From: Aeromonas caviae
Lineage (GTDB): Bacteria; Pseudomonadota; Gammaproteobacteria; Enterobacterales; Aeromonadaceae
Reading direction: 5' to 3'
Assembly (NCBI RefSeq): GCF_000819785.1
Contig: NZ_CDBK01000047.1
Span: 1 to 64,000, forward strand
Length of the DNA: 64,000 nt
Made by a program: the position numbers and the translations under genes. Below are positions 10,554 to 19,427 of the stretch, piece after piece. How positions within the stretch are numbered: the stretch's first letter is position 1; each line of letters opens with the position of its first letter. A model generated the notes under the pieces. The model was given only the letters and a program-made list of their open reading frames with translations, did not search any database and had not been told where the DNA came from.

Positions 10554-13196
10554 TCAGGCACTCTCGCCAACCGGTTCCTGGGGGTTGAGCTGATTGACCA
10601 GCCTCTCCTCGAGGGCTTGCTGCTCCTCCGGGTTCAGCGGCTCTCCGGCCAGGGTGGTGAGGCTGAAGAAGTCCTCCACCCGCTCACCGATGGTGGTGAT
10701 CTTGGCGGCATGGAGGGAGAGGCCGCACTGCTGGAACACGGCACCGATACGGGCCAATAGGCCCGGAGTGTCCAGGGCCGTCAGCTCCAGCAGGGTGTGG
10801 CGGTTTTCCCCCTTGTGGGGCAGGAAGACCACCCTGGTCGGCACGCTGAACTGGCGGTGGCGTCTGGACAGGGGCTTGCTGCGCAGCACCAGCTTGCCCG
10901 GCTCTTGAAGGGCTTTCTCCAGCGCCTTCTTGATGGTGGCGGTACGGTTGGGGCTGATGGGCTCGCCGTTCGGTTCCAGCACGATGAAGGTGTCGAGCAC
11001 GTAGTCGTTGCGCGAATTCATGATCTGGGCGTCGTGGATGCTGAGGTTCTTCTGATCCAGCGCCGAGGCCACGGTGGCAAAGAGGTTGGGAGTATCGCGA
11101 CAATAGATGAACACCTCGCTACCGCCCCGTATGGGGTGCTTGCCGATGAGCACCAGGGGGGCCGGGTTGTCACCGTGGGCGATGATCTTGCGGCAGTGCC
11201 AAGCGATCTGCTCCGGGCTGTGGCGCAGGAAGTAATCGGCCTTGAAGTCGTTCCAGAGGGCGGTGACCGCCTCCTGTGGCACCTCGCGCTGGGTCAGGAT
11301 CTGCCTGGCCTGGCGCTGGTTTTCACGGATCTTGAGGCGCATGTCCGGCGGGTTTTCCAACCCCTGGCGCAGGGCCTTCTGGGTGGCGAAGTAGAGTTCG
11401 CGCAGCAGGGTGCCCTTCCAGTCGTTCCACAGACTGTCGTTGGTGGCACAGATGTCGGCCACGGTCAGGCAATAGAGCAGGTCGAGGTGCAATTCATCCC
11501 GCACCTTCTGGGCGAAGTCGGTGACCACGTCCGGGTCGTAGATGTCGCGGCGCTGGGCGGTGACCGACATCAGCAGATGGTGGCGCACCAGCCAGGCGAC
11601 CAGTCGGCTCTCGTAGCGATCCAGCCCGTGCAACTGGCAGAACTCCAGCGCATCCACGGCCCCGAGTTCGGAATGATCGCCGCGCCTGCCCTTGGCGATG
11701 TCGTGGAAGAGGGCGGCGATGCTGAGCAGCTCGGGCTTGCGCAACTGGGTGAACACCTCGTGGCAGAGCGGGTGAGTCTGGCGGCTGGCCGGATTCGGGA
11801 AGCGATGGATGTTCTGCAGCAGCCTGTGGGTATGTTCGTCCACCGTGTAGGCGTGGAACATGTCGAACTGCATCTGGCCGACGATGAGGTTCCACTGGGG
11901 CAGGTAGGCCGCGAGGATCCCGTACTTGTGCATCAGGGTGAGCGGCTGGCCGATGCCGTTGGGGTGGCGCAGGAGCGCCATGAAGAGACGGCGGCACTCG
12001 GGTAGATCTTGCAGCCAGCAGTTGAGGGTGCGTCTGGCCTCGCGCAACTGGCGCAAGGTGGCGGAGTGGATGCCGGCAATCTCCGGGTGCTGGGCTATCT
12101 GGTAGAAGAGTCGCAGGATGGCGGCAGGATCCCGGCCGAACAGCTCGGAGTCCACCGCATCGATGAGGCGGCCGCGCAGCTGGAATTCGTCGCTGATGCG
12201 GCGCACGTCCATGGCGGTGTTGCCGAGAATGGCCTCGTCAAAGAGTTGCAGCAGCATCTCGTTGAGTTCGGCCACCCGCCGCACCGTCTGGTAGAAACGC
12301 TTCATCATCTGCTCGACCGGGCCGTTACCTTCCCCCTCGAACCCCAGCATCTGGGCCACGGTGCGCTGGCGGTCGAACAAGAGACGGTTGTCCCCCTTGT
12401 TGATGGCCATGTGCAGGGCGAAGCGCACCTTCCACAGGAAGTTCTGACAGTCGAGCAGCTCCCGGTACTCGGCCCGGTTGAGAAAACCGTGGCTGGTCAT
12501 CTCGAACAGGGTGGTGGCGCCGAAGTGGCGGCGGGCGACCCAGGCCAGGGTCTGGATGTCGCGAAGGCCCCCGGGATTGTTCTTGAGATCCGGCTCCAGC
12601 TTGTAGGCGGTGCCGAGAAACTGCTGGTGGCGCAGGGCCTGCTCTTCGCGTTTGGCACGAAAAAAGGCTTCGCTCGGCCAGAAGTGCTGGGGCTGGGTGG
12701 CCGCCTGCAACTGCTCGAATCCCGCCAGGCGACCCGTGATGTAACGGGCCTCGATGAGGTTGGTGGCAACCGTGATGTCGTTGCGGCCCTGCTCGATGCA
12801 CTCGGCCACGTTGCGCACCGACTGCCCCACTTCCAGCTTGAGATCCCACAAGAGGGTGATGAACTCGCCGATGCGAAGCCCCAGCACCTCGTCCAGTTCA
12901 TCTCCTTCGTAGAGGATCAGCAGGTCGATATCGGAGTGGGGATGGAGTTCGCCGCGGCCATAGCCGCCTACCGCGATCAGGGTGAGCTCGGTCCTGTCGA
13001 AGCCGAACTTGTGCCAGAGCCTGGTCAGCAGCGCGTCCATGTATTCGGAGCGGGTGGCCACCAGTTCGATGATGTTGTCACCGGCGTCGAAGCGCTCGTG
13101 CAGCCAGGCGAGAAAGCGGCTCAGGTACTCCTTGCAGTTGTCACGGGTGAGCTGATCGTCTGGGAGCAGATGGGGAGAAAGCAGGCTGGCATCCAT
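10554..13196 (-). CDS. glnD: Bifunctional uridylyltransferase/uridylyl-removing enzyme GlnD
   Basis: An 880-residue nitrogen sensor that uridylylates and deuridylylates PII proteins in response to glutamine. The nucleotidyltransferase motif GGYGRGELHPHSDIDLL lies at residues 77-93, with metal-binding aspartates at about 89 and 91. The central HD phosphohydrolase domain contains LFHDIAKGRRGDHSELG, and two ACT domains fill the last about 180 residues (for example VFIYCRDTPNLFATVASAL). Length is close to the E. coli enzyme (890). The order map-glnD-dapD is conserved. The start has only a weak ribosome site (GAGAGTG), so a nearby alternative is possible. Confidence 0.98.
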   Translation of the reverse strand: MDASLLSPHLLPDDQLTRDNCKEYLSRFLAWLHERFDAGDNIIELVATRSEYMDALLTRLWHKFGFDRTELTLIAVGGYGRGELHPHSDIDLLILYEGDELDEVLGLRIGEFITLLWDLKLEVGQSVRNVAECIEQGRNDITVATNLIEARYITGRLAGFEQLQAATQPQHFWPSEAFFRAKREEQALRHQQFLGTAYKLEPDLKNNPGGLRDIQTLAWVARRHFGATTLFEMTSHGFLNRAEYRELLDCQNFLWKVRFALHMAINKGDNRLLFDRQRTVAQMLGFEGEGNGPVEQMMKRFYQTVRRVAELNEMLLQLFDEAILGNTAMDVRRISDEFQLRGRLIDAVDSELFGRDPAAILRLFYQIAQHPEIAGIHSATLRQLREARRTLNCWLQDLPECRRLFMALLRHPNGIGQPLTLMHKYGILAAYLPQWNLIVGQMQFDMFHAYTVDEHTHRLLQNIHRFPNPASRQTHPLCHEVFTQLRKPELLSIAALFHDIAKGRRGDHSELGAVDALEFCQLHGLDRYESRLVAWLVRHHLLMSVTAQRRDIYDPDVVTDFAQKVRDELHLDLLYCLTVADICATNDSLWNDWKGTLLRELYFATQKALRQGLENPPDMRLKIRENQRQARQILTQREVPQEAVTALWNDFKADYFLRHSPEQIAWHCRKIIAHGDNPAPLVLIGKHPIRGGSEVFIYCRDTPNLFATVASALDQKNLSIHDAQIMNSRNDYVLDTFIVLEPNGEPISPNRTATIKKALEKALQEPGKLVLRSKPLSRRHRQFSVPTRVVFLPHKGENRHTLLELTALDTPGLLARIGAVFQQCGLSLHAAKITTIGERVEDFFSLTTLAGEPLNPEEQQALEERLVNQLNPQEPVGESA

Positions 13197-13232
13197 GGCA
13201 TGTCACACTCTCGGTCGGGCCGGGTAAAGAGC

Positions 13233-13255
13233 AACCCCGGCGCGCGGCCGGGGTT
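13233..13255 (-). other. Intergenic hairpin between map and glnD
   Basis: AACCCCGG (13233-13240) pairs with CCGGGGTT (13248-13255). There is no clear T run, so it may attenuate or stabilise the map-glnD transcript rather than terminate it. Confidence 0.55.
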
Positions 13256-13260
13256 GAATG

Positions 13261-14049
13261 TCAAACGTGGCGGATAAAACGCTCGATAGTGTCGTCGGGG
13301 CGCAGGGTCAGGACCTCGCAGCCATCCTCGGTCACCAGCAGGGTGTGCTCCCACTGGGCGGAGTCGCCGCCGTCCTTGGTGGTCACGGTCCAGCCATCCT
13401 TCGGATTGACCTTGCAGTGGTACTTCTTGCTGTTGACCATGGGCTCGATGGTGAAGCACATGCCCGCTTTCAGCTCCAGCTTGCCGCCGTTGCGGTAGTG
13501 GAGGATCTGCGGCTCTTCGTGGAACTCGGCACCGATGCCATGGCCGCAGTAGTCGCGTACCACGGAGAAGCCGGCCTGCTCGACGATGGGCTGGATGATG
13601 GCGCCGATCTCGGTGATGCACATGCCCGGACGCACCTGCTTGATGGCGGCATAGAGGCTATCCTGGGCCACCTTGCAGAGCTGGCGACGCAGGGGGGTGG
13701 TCTGACCCACGATGAACATGGCGGAGGTATCGCCGTGATAACCATCCTTGATGACAGTGATGTCCAGATTGATGATGTCCCCTTCCCGCAGCTTCTTGTG
13801 GTTCGGGATGCCATGGCAGATGACATCGTTCACTGAAGTACAGATGGACTTGGGGAAGCCGTGGTAATTGAGCGGCGCGGGGATGGCCTGTTGCACGTCG
13901 ACGATGTAATCGTGGCAGAGGGTATTCAGTTCGTCTGTGGTGACGCCCGCCTTGACGTGGGGGGCGATCATGACCAGCACGTCGGCGGCCAGCTGGCCGG
14001 CGACACGCATTTTCTCAATCTCTTCCGGTGTCTTGATTTTAATGGACAT
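13261..14049 (-). CDS. map: Methionine aminopeptidase, type I
   Basis: A 262-residue metalloprotease that removes the N-terminal methionine from new proteins. The pita-bread fold ligands are visible: LDITVIKDGYHGDTS (aspartates at about 96 and 107), CGHGIGAEFHEEP (histidine at about 170), FTIEPMV (glutamate) and the final WEHTLLV (glutamate). It starts MSIKIKTPEEIEKM and lies divergently from rpsB, as in E. coli. The intergenic region of about 360 bp holds the rpsB promoter and leader RNA; any map promoter on the other strand was not resolved. Confidence 0.98.
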   Translation of the reverse strand: MSIKIKTPEEIEKMRVAGQLAADVLVMIAPHVKAGVTTDELNTLCHDYIVDVQQAIPAPLNYHGFPKSICTSVNDVICHGIPNHKKLREGDIINLDITVIKDGYHGDTSAMFIVGQTTPLRRQLCKVAQDSLYAAIKQVRPGMCITEIGAIIQPIVEQAGFSVVRDYCGHGIGAEFHEEPQILHYRNGGKLELKAGMCFTIEPMVNSKKYHCKVNPKDGWTVTTKDGGDSAQWEHTLLVTEDGCEVLTLRPDDTIERFIRHV

Positions 14050-14237
14050 GGGATCTCTCTTGGGGCCTGATTGCGCATCCTGCCGATGCCCAACAACCAG
14101 GTAATGAAAAATAGATGCGTTTGCAATCAGGGCGAAATTTTATCCCCAACCCCCGTTTACTTCCAGTGTGATCGTCATCGCAACGTCATCAGGCGGTCGC
14201 ACCATGGTCCGGGATCCATTTTTAGCACCCGGGCTGG

Positions 14238-14272
14238 TGGTGTCATGACCAAAGTTATGGTATAAAGCGCGC
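14238..14272 (+). promoter_or_regulatory. Promoter of rpsB-tsf
   Basis: Extended -10 element TGGTATAAA (14258-14266) followed by a GC-rich discriminator GCGCGCC, the usual form for growth-rate- and stringent-controlled ribosomal promoters. The -35 region (TGGTGT near 14238) is poor, as is common with an extended -10. Confidence 0.65.
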
Positions 14273-14339
14273 CGGAATGGGGAACTCGTGTCCTCATGCC
14301 ATCACCCTTACTCAACAACACACACACATCGACACATAT

Positions 14340-14407
14340 GCCGGGGTGCCTTAACGGGTCGGTTATATGGGATGTGTGGAGGCCTAACCCCAATACAGAG
14401 GTATAAA
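14340..14407 (+). ncRNA. Ribosomal protein S2 leader RNA (t44 type)
   Basis: The 5' leader of rpsB contains GGGGTGCC at 14343-14350 and GGATGTGTGGAGGCCTAACC at 14370-14389, which resemble the conserved core of the t44/S2 leader of E. coli. The two ends (GGGGTG and CTAACCCC) can pair. In E. coli this RNA is the target for S2 feedback control of rpsB-tsf. The assignment is by recognised motif; a covariance search would settle it. Confidence 0.8.
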
Positions 14408-15136
14408 ATGGCTAAAGTTTCTATGCGCGACATGCTGCAAGCCGGCGTTCACTTCGGTCACCAGACTCGTTACTGGAACCCGAAAATGAAGTCCTACATC
14501 TTCGGCGCCCGCAGCAAAGTTCACATCATCAACCTGGAAAAAACCGTTCCGATGTTTGACGATGCCATGAACTTCATCAGCTCCGTAGCTGCCAAGAAAG
14601 GCAAGGTACTGTTCGTAGGTACCAAGCGTGCCGCGTCTGAAGCCGTCAAAGAAGCCGCTGAGCGTTGCGACCAGTTCTATGTTAACCACCGCTGGCTGGG
14701 CGGCATGCTGACCAACTGGAAAACCGTTCGTCAGTCCATCAAGCGCCTGAAAGATCTGGAAACCCAGAGCGAAGACGGTACCTTCGACAAGCTGACCAAG
14801 AAAGAGGCGCTGATGCGTACTCGCGAAATGGAAAAGCTGGAGAAGAGCCTGGGTGGTATCAAGAACATGGGCGGCCTGCCTGACGTTCTGTTCGTTGTCG
14901 ATGCCGACCACGAGCACATCGCTATCAAAGAAGCCAACAACCTGGGTATCCCGGTAGTTTCCATCGTTGATACCAACTCCAACCCGGACGGCGTTGACTA
15001 TGTCATCCCGGGTAACGACGACGCTATCCGTGCCGTACAGCTGTACCTGAACGCTGCTGCTGACACCGTTCTGGAAGCCCGCGAGCAGGACATCGTTGTT
15101 CAAGCCGAACAAGATGGCTTCGTTGAAGCTGAGTAA
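14408..15136 (+). CDS. rpsB: 30S ribosomal protein S2
   Basis: A 242-residue ribosomal protein beginning [27 protein letters not shown], with the family signatures [12 protein letters not shown] and [25 protein letters not shown] lies before the ATG at 14408; the longer frame to 14288 is the leader RNA. It assembles late into the 30S subunit with S1. It heads the rpsB-tsf unit, is probably feedback-regulated through the leader, and is followed by a hairpin that limits readthrough into tsf. Codon use is strongly biased, as expected for high expression. Confidence 0.99.
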   Translation: MAKVSMRDMLQAGVHFGHQTRYWNPKMKSYIFGARSKVHIINLEKTVPMFDDAMNFISSVAAKKGKVLFVGTKRAASEAVKEAAERCDQFYVNHRWLGGMLTNWKTVRQSIKRLKDLETQSEDGTFDKLTKKEALMRTREMEKLEKSLGGIKNMGGLPDVLFVVDADHEHIAIKEANNLGIPVVSIVDTNSNPDGVDYVIPGNDDAIRAVQLYLNAAADTVLEAREQDIVVQAEQDGFVEAE

Positions 15137-15186
15137 TTGATAAGGACTGAAAAGCCCTTATTAACCAAGCTGATGTAATTGGTTAG

Positions 15187-15212
15187 CAGGGGCCCTTGTG
15201 GCCCCTGTTTCT
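15187..15212 (+). terminator. Attenuating terminator between rpsB and tsf
   Basis: CAGGGGCC (15187-15194) and GGCCCCTG (15200-15207) followed by TTTCTT. The interrupted T run suggests partial termination. Confidence 0.75.
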
Positions 15213-15240
15213 TGTCAATTCAAGACCGAGGATACTGGAC

Positions 15241-16122
15241 ATGGCAAACATTTCTGCCGCCCTGGTAAAAGAACTGCGCGAGCGCACCGCCGCTGGCATG
15301 ATGGATTGCAAAAAAGCGCTGGAAGAAGCCAACGGTGATATCGAGCTGGCTATCGAGAACATGCGTAAATCCGGTCAGGCCAAGGCCGCCAAGAAAGCTG
15401 GCCGTATCGCCGCTGAAGGTGTGATCTTCGCCCGTACCGAAGGCAACGTTGCCGTCATGATCGAGCTGAACTGCGAGACTGACTTCGTTTCCAAGGATGC
15501 CGGTTTCCTGGCCATGGGTCAGAAGATCGTTGAGATCGCTGCTACCCAGAAAATCGCTGACGTTGACGCGCTGAAAGCCGCCGACTTCGGCAACGGCGAG
15601 TCCGTCGAGCTGACCATCACCAACCTGATCGCCAAGATCGGTGAGAACATGAACCTGCGTCGCGTGATGCTGGTTGAAGGTGACAACCTGGGCACCTACG
15701 TTCACGGCTCCCGCATCGGTGTTATCACCAAGCTGGTTGGCGGTACCGACGAGCTGGCCAAAGATCTGGCCATGCACGTTGCTGCCAACAGCCCGCAATT
15801 CGTCAAACCGGAAGACGTGTCTGCCGAAGTCGTTGCCAAAGAGCGCGAAATCCAGATCGACATCGCCATCAACTCCGGCAAGCCGAAAGAGATCGCCGAG
15901 AAGATGGTTGAAGGCCGCATGAAGAAGTTCACCGGTGAGGTTTCCCTGACTGGTCAACCGTTCGTGAAAGATCCTTCCATGACCGTTGCCGAGCTGCTGA
16001 AGAAAGAAGGCGCTGACGTTGTTTCCTTCACCCGTTTCGAAGTGGGCGAAGGCATCGAGAAGCAAGAGACCGACTTCGCTGCTGAAGTAGCAGCCCAGAT
16101 CGCGGCCGCTCAGAAGGCCTAA
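15241..16122 (+). CDS. tsf: Elongation factor Ts
   Basis: A 293-residue guanine nucleotide exchange factor for EF-Tu. The start [27 protein letters not shown] is the conserved N-terminal domain that contacts EF-Tu, and [25 protein letters not shown] is the core-domain signature. GAGGA lies 8 bases upstream of the ATG. It follows rpsB, as in nearly all bacteria, and has a strong terminator before pyrH. Confidence 0.99.
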   Translation: MANISAALVKELRERTAAGMMDCKKALEEANGDIELAIENMRKSGQAKAAKKAGRIAAEGVIFARTEGNVAVMIELNCETDFVSKDAGFLAMGQKIVEIAATQKIADVDALKAADFGNGESVELTITNLIAKIGENMNLRRVMLVEGDNLGTYVHGSRIGVITKLVGGTDELAKDLAMHVAANSPQFVKPEDVSAEVVAKEREIQIDIAINSGKPKEIAEKMVEGRMKKFTGEVSLTGQPFVKDPSMTVAELLKKEGADVVSFTRFEVGEGIEKQETDFAAEVAAQIAAAQKA

Positions 16123-16146
16123 TCGAACCGGTTTTTCCGTTTCCCC

Positions 16147-16176
16147 AGACCGCGACTTATGTCGCGGTCTTTATAT
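16147..16176 (+). terminator. Intrinsic terminator between tsf and pyrH
   Basis: Perfect 10-bp stem AGACCGCGAC (16147-16156) and GTCGCGGTCT (16161-16170), loop TTAT, then TTTATAT. Confidence 0.82.
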
Positions 16177-16193
16177 GACCAGGAATCAGTGAC

Positions 16194-16928
16194 ATGAGTA
16201 CCAATCCCAAGCCTGCATACAGACGTGTTCTTCTGAAGTTGAGTGGTGAAGCCCTGCAAGGATCCGAGGGTTTCGGCATTGATCCGGCGGTGCTGGAACG
16301 GATGGCCCAAGAGATCAAAGAGCTGGTTGAGCTGGGTGTTCAGGTCGGTCTGGTCATCGGTGGCGGCAACCTGTTCCGTGGTGCCGGCCTTGCCAAGGCA
16401 GGCATGAATCGCGTGGTGGGTGACCACATGGGCATGCTGGCGACCGTCATGAACGGCCTGGCCATGCGTGATGCCCTGCATCGTGCTTATGTGAATGCCC
16501 GCCTGATGTCGGCCATCTCCCTGCAAGGGGTCTGCGACTCCTACAGCTGGGCCGAAGCCATCAGCCAGCTGCGCGCCGGCAAGGTGGTGATCTTCTCTGC
16601 CGGTACCGGCAACCCCTTCTTTACCACCGACTCGGCAGCCTGCCTGCGCGGTATCGAGATCGAAGCCGACGTCGTGCTGAAAGCCACCAAGGTCGATGGC
16701 GTGTTCACCGATGACCCGGTCAAGAACCCGGATGCCGTGCTCTATCAGGAACTGAGTTATGATGAAGTTCTTGAAAAAGAACTCAAAGTGATGGATCTTG
16801 CTGCTTTTACCCTGGCCCGCGACCACGATCTGCCGATCCGGGTGTTCAACATGAACAAACCGGGCGCGCTGCGCCGCGTGATCATGGGTGAGCCGGAAGG
16901 TACCCTGATCCACCAGGCCAGCAAGTAA
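16194..16928 (+). CDS. pyrH: Uridylate kinase (UMP kinase)
   Basis: A 244-residue hexameric UMP kinase of the amino acid kinase fold that makes UDP from UMP and ATP. Visible motifs are [11 protein letters not shown] (phosphate-binding, residues about 11-21), [19 protein letters not shown] and the nucleotide-binding [13 protein letters not shown]. It is regulated by GTP and UTP in related enzymes. It lies between tsf and frr, the usual order. The terminator just before its start and the hairpin after it suggest a separate promoter within or near the tsf end, which I could not place. Confidence 0.98.
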   Translation: MSTNPKPAYRRVLLKLSGEALQGSEGFGIDPAVLERMAQEIKELVELGVQVGLVIGGGNLFRGAGLAKAGMNRVVGDHMGMLATVMNGLAMRDALHRAYVNARLMSAISLQGVCDSYSWAEAISQLRAGKVVIFSAGTGNPFFTTDSAACLRGIEIEADVVLKATKVDGVFTDDPVKNPDAVLYQELSYDEVLEKELKVMDLAAFTLARDHDLPIRVFNMNKPGALRRVIMGEPEGTLIHQASK

Positions 16929-16982
16929 GGCAAGTGTGAGCCCCAGGCTCGCTTGTCCATTACGCCAGTCAACAAGATAGAT

Positions 16983-17003
16983 ACGAGCCGCCTGTCGGCT
17001 CGT
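16983..17003 (+). other. Intergenic hairpin between pyrH and frr
   Basis: ACGAGCCG (16983-16990) and CGGCTCGT (16996-17003) form a perfect stem with a 5-base loop. No T run follows, so it is more likely a processing or stability element than a terminator. Confidence 0.6.
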
Positions 17004-17023
17004 TCGCCAAAAGGAAAACCACT

Positions 17024-17581
17024 GTGATCAACGAGATTAAAAACGACGCCAAGGACCGCATGGGCAAAAGCGTAGAGTCGCTGAAGACCCAGATGTCCAA
17101 GATCCGTACCGGCCGTGCTCACCCGAGCCTGCTCGACGGCATCCAGGTGGAGTATTACGGTGCTGCCACTCCTCTGAAGCAGTTGGCCAACGTGGTGGCA
17201 GAAGATGCCCGTACTCTCTCCATCTCCATCTTCGATCGCTCCATGATCCAGGCGGTGGAAAAAGCTATCCTGACCTCCGATCTGGGCCTGAACCCGTCCA
17301 GCAACGGCCAGACTCTGCGCGTGCCGCTGCCGCCGCTGACCGAAGAGCGTCGCCGTGATCTGACCAAGATCGTCCGTGCCGAAGCCGAAGGTGCCCGGGT
17401 TGCCATTCGCAACATCCGTCGCGATGCCAACGCCGATCTGAAAGCCCTGCTGAAAGAGAAAGAGATCTCCGAAGACGACGACCGTCGCGCCCAGGAAGAG
17501 ATCCAGAAGCTGACCGATACCTTCATCAAGCTGGTGGATGACGCCCTGGTTGTGAAGGAAAAGGAGCTAATGGAAATCTAA
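17024..17581 (+). CDS. frr: Ribosome recycling factor
   Basis: A 185-residue protein that splits post-termination ribosomes together with EF-G. It starts with GTG (protein [18 protein letters not shown]) after AAGGAAAA. The two-domain L shape is apparent from the helical termini and the central [19 protein letters not shown] and [19 protein letters not shown]. The conserved C-terminal helix has [16 protein letters not shown]. It is followed by a terminator before uppS. Confidence 0.98.
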   Translation: MINEIKNDAKDRMGKSVESLKTQMSKIRTGRAHPSLLDGIQVEYYGAATPLKQLANVVAEDARTLSISIFDRSMIQAVEKAILTSDLGLNPSSNGQTLRVPLPPLTEERRRDLTKIVRAEAEGARVAIRNIRRDANADLKALLKEKEISEDDDRRAQEEIQKLTDTFIKLVDDALVVKEKELMEI

Positions 17582-17602
17582 GCCTCCGACAGGTATATTA
17601 CG

Positions 17603-17640
17603 AGCGCCGTGTAGTGCCCCTGCACGGCGCTTTTGTCTTT
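17603..17640 (+). terminator. Intrinsic terminator between frr and uppS
   Basis: AGCGCCGTG (17603-17611) pairs with CACGGCGCT (17623-17631), followed by TTTTGTCTTT. Confidence 0.82.
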
Positions 17641-17653
17641 GTGGGAGAAATGA

Positions 17654-18430
17654 ATGTCGCTTTTGGCAGCGCTAGGCGATAGCGCCAGCTCGTCCTTGCC
17701 CCGTCACGTCGCCATCATCATGGATGGCAATGGTCGCTGGGCCCAGAACCGCGGCAAGATGCGGGTTTCCGGGCACAAGGCGGGCGTGAAATCCGTGCGT
17801 GAGGCCGTGGCCTTTGCCGCCCGTGCCAAGATGGAGGCGCTGACCCTGTTTGCGTTTTCCAGCGAGAACTGGCGCCGTCCGGAAGGGGAAGTAAACGCCC
17901 TGATGGAGTTGTTCATGACGGTGCTGGGTCGCGAGGTGAGCAAGTTGCACAGCAACGGCATTCGCCTTCGGGTGATTGGCGACACTGCCCGCTTCAGCGA
18001 GCGGCTGCAGGCCAAGATCGCCAAGGCCGAGGCCCTGACCGCCAACAATCAGGGATTGACCCTCAATATCGCCGCCAACTATGGCGGTCAGTGGGACATC
18101 GCCCAGGCGGCCCGGACCCTGGCACGGGCCGTGGCGGCGGGTGAACTGGATGCCGAGGCGGTCGATGAGGCGGCATTGGGTCGTCATGTCTGCATGGCTG
18201 ATCTGCCCCCCGTGGATCTGTTGATCCGCACCGGCGGGGATCATCGCATCAGCAACTTTGTCCTTTGGCAGCTCGCCTATGCCGAACTCTATTTTACCCC
18301 GGTCCTGTGGCCCGATTTTGACGAGGCCGAGTTCAGTGGGGCAGTTGCCTCCTTCGTTGCTCGCGAGCGTCGCTTCGGGTGTACGGGTGAACAGATCCGG
18401 GAATTGATCGCCGCGCAACAGACCGGCTAA
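17654..18430 (+). CDS. uppS: Undecaprenyl diphosphate synthase (di-trans,poly-cis)
   Basis: A 258-residue cis-prenyltransferase that extends farnesyl diphosphate to C55 undecaprenyl diphosphate, the carrier lipid for peptidoglycan and O-antigen. [13 protein letters not shown] carries the catalytic aspartate at about residue 24. [13 protein letters not shown] and the C-terminal [19 protein letters not shown] are further signatures. One point differs from many homologues: the usual GGExRISNF reads GGDHRISNF here, a conservative E-to-D change at a magnesium- and diphosphate-binding position. Downstream cdsA follows after 27 bp. Confidence 0.97.
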   Translation: MSLLAALGDSASSSLPRHVAIIMDGNGRWAQNRGKMRVSGHKAGVKSVREAVAFAARAKMEALTLFAFSSENWRRPEGEVNALMELFMTVLGREVSKLHSNGIRLRVIGDTARFSERLQAKIAKAEALTANNQGLTLNIAANYGGQWDIAQAARTLARAVAAGELDAEAVDEAALGRHVCMADLPPVDLLIRTGGDHRISNFVLWQLAYAELYFTPVLWPDFDEAEFSGAVASFVARERRFGCTGEQIRELIAAQQTG

Positions 18431-18457
18431 ACCCCGCTCCCAAGAGAGAGGTTTCTT

Positions 18458-19315
18458 TTGCTAAAACAACGAATTATTACCGCATTACTGCTAGTACCCC
18501 TGGTGTTGGGGGCGCTGTTTTTTCTGCCGTTGAAATTCTTTGCCCTGCTCGCCGCCCTGGTCTTTCTGCTGGCCAGCCGTGAGTGGAGTGCCTTCGTCAC
18601 TGCCCAGCCGCAACAGTGGTTGCCGCTGGTGTTCTGTCTGCTGCTGGGGGCCAGCCTGTTCTGGGTGCCCGTGGAGCAACTCTGGATCCCCCAACTGCAT
18701 CCGCTGGTGATGGGCGTGCTCTGGACTGCCGTCAGCTGGTGGCTGCTGGGGCTGCTGCTGGTGCTGCGCTACCCGCAAAGCGCCAGGCTGTGGCGTGAAT
18801 CCATCTGGCTCAAATCCCTGTTCGGTCTGGTGACTCTGGTTCCCTTCTTCTGGTCCCTGGTGGCCATTCGCGGTTACAACTTCTATCACGACCCCATGAT
18901 GGGGGCCTGGATCCTGCTGTTCGTGATGGGACTGGTCTGGGCGGCAGATTCTGGCGCGTATTTTTTCGGCAAGGCGTTCGGCAAACACAAGCTGGCGCCG
19001 GCCGTGAGCCCGGGTAAAACCATCGAAGGCATGCTGGGTGGGCTGTTTACCGCCAGCCTGCTGGCCATCGGCGTGACCTGGTTCATGGGCTTCGTGCCTG
19101 CCAAGATGGGCACCGTGCTGCTCTGTTCCCTGCTGGCGGTGCTGGCCTCCGTGCTCGGCGATCTGGCCGAGAGCATGTTCAAGCGGGAAGCCGGCATCAA
19201 GGATTCCGGCACCCTGTTGCCGGGTCATGGGGGCATTCTCGATCGCATCGACAGCCTGACGGCGGCGCTGCCCGTCTTCCTGCTCAGCTACCTGTTGCTC
19301 GGTCCGGAGTTTTGA
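18458..19315 (+). CDS. cdsA: Phosphatidate cytidylyltransferase CdsA
   Basis: A 285-residue integral membrane enzyme that makes CDP-diacylglycerol from phosphatidate and CTP. It starts with TTG (protein [18 protein letters not shown]) after GAGAGAGG. Several hydrophobic helices precede the family signature [18 protein letters not shown] followed by ILDRIDS near the C-terminus. Its TGA stop shares a base with the ATG of a 22-codon ORF (TGATG). In E. coli, cdsA follows uppS and is adjacent to rseP; here dxr lies between. Confidence 0.97.
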   Translation: MLKQRIITALLLVPLVLGALFFLPLKFFALLAALVFLLASREWSAFVTAQPQQWLPLVFCLLLGASLFWVPVEQLWIPQLHPLVMGVLWTAVSWWLLGLLLVLRYPQSARLWRESIWLKSLFGLVTLVPFFWSLVAIRGYNFYHDPMMGAWILLFVMGLVWAADSGAYFFGKAFGKHKLAPAVSPGKTIEGMLGGLFTASLLAIGVTWFMGFVPAKMGTVLLCSLLAVLASVLGDLAESMFKREAGIKDSGTLLPGHGGILDRIDSLTAALPVFLLSYLLLGPEF

Positions 19316-19383
19316 TGTTTCGCGCACTGATGATCCCGGGAGCGTCCCGCTCCATCAGTCTGTTACCCAATCAGGAGTCTTGA
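19315..19383 (+). CDS. Micro-ORF (22 codons) coupled to cdsA and dxr; contains a decayed copy of the Dxr N-terminal motif
   Basis: The ATG overlaps the cdsA stop (TGATG at 19313-19317) and its TGA overlaps the dxr ATG (TGATG at 19381-19385), so the frame fills the whole gap. GGAG lies just upstream within cdsA. The peptide [15 protein letters not shown] shares LxIxGASxSI with the Dxr start [11 protein letters not shown]. The DNA behind it matches dxr at 30 of 36 positions. This points to a small tandem duplication that has decayed. Whether the peptide matters or only its translation couples the genes is unknown. Confidence 0.5.
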   Translation: MFRALMIPGASRSISLLPNQES

Positions 19384-19427
19384 TGCAAAACCTGGTGATC
19401 CTGGGAGCGTCAGGCTCCATCGGTCAG
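19327..19427 (+). repeat. Imperfect direct repeat of the dxr 5' end
   Basis: Segments 19327-19362 and 19392-19427 match at 30 of 36 bases, including the shared runs GGGAGCGTC and GCTCCATC, at a 65-bp offset. The second copy encodes the Dxr NADPH-binding loop; the first lies in the micro-ORF. Confidence 0.8.

Noticed and set aside
14081-14096. 16-base exact repeat TGCCGATGCCCAACAA also at 63223-63238
   Set aside because: One such exact match within a 64-kb window is near chance expectation, and the two contexts share nothing else.
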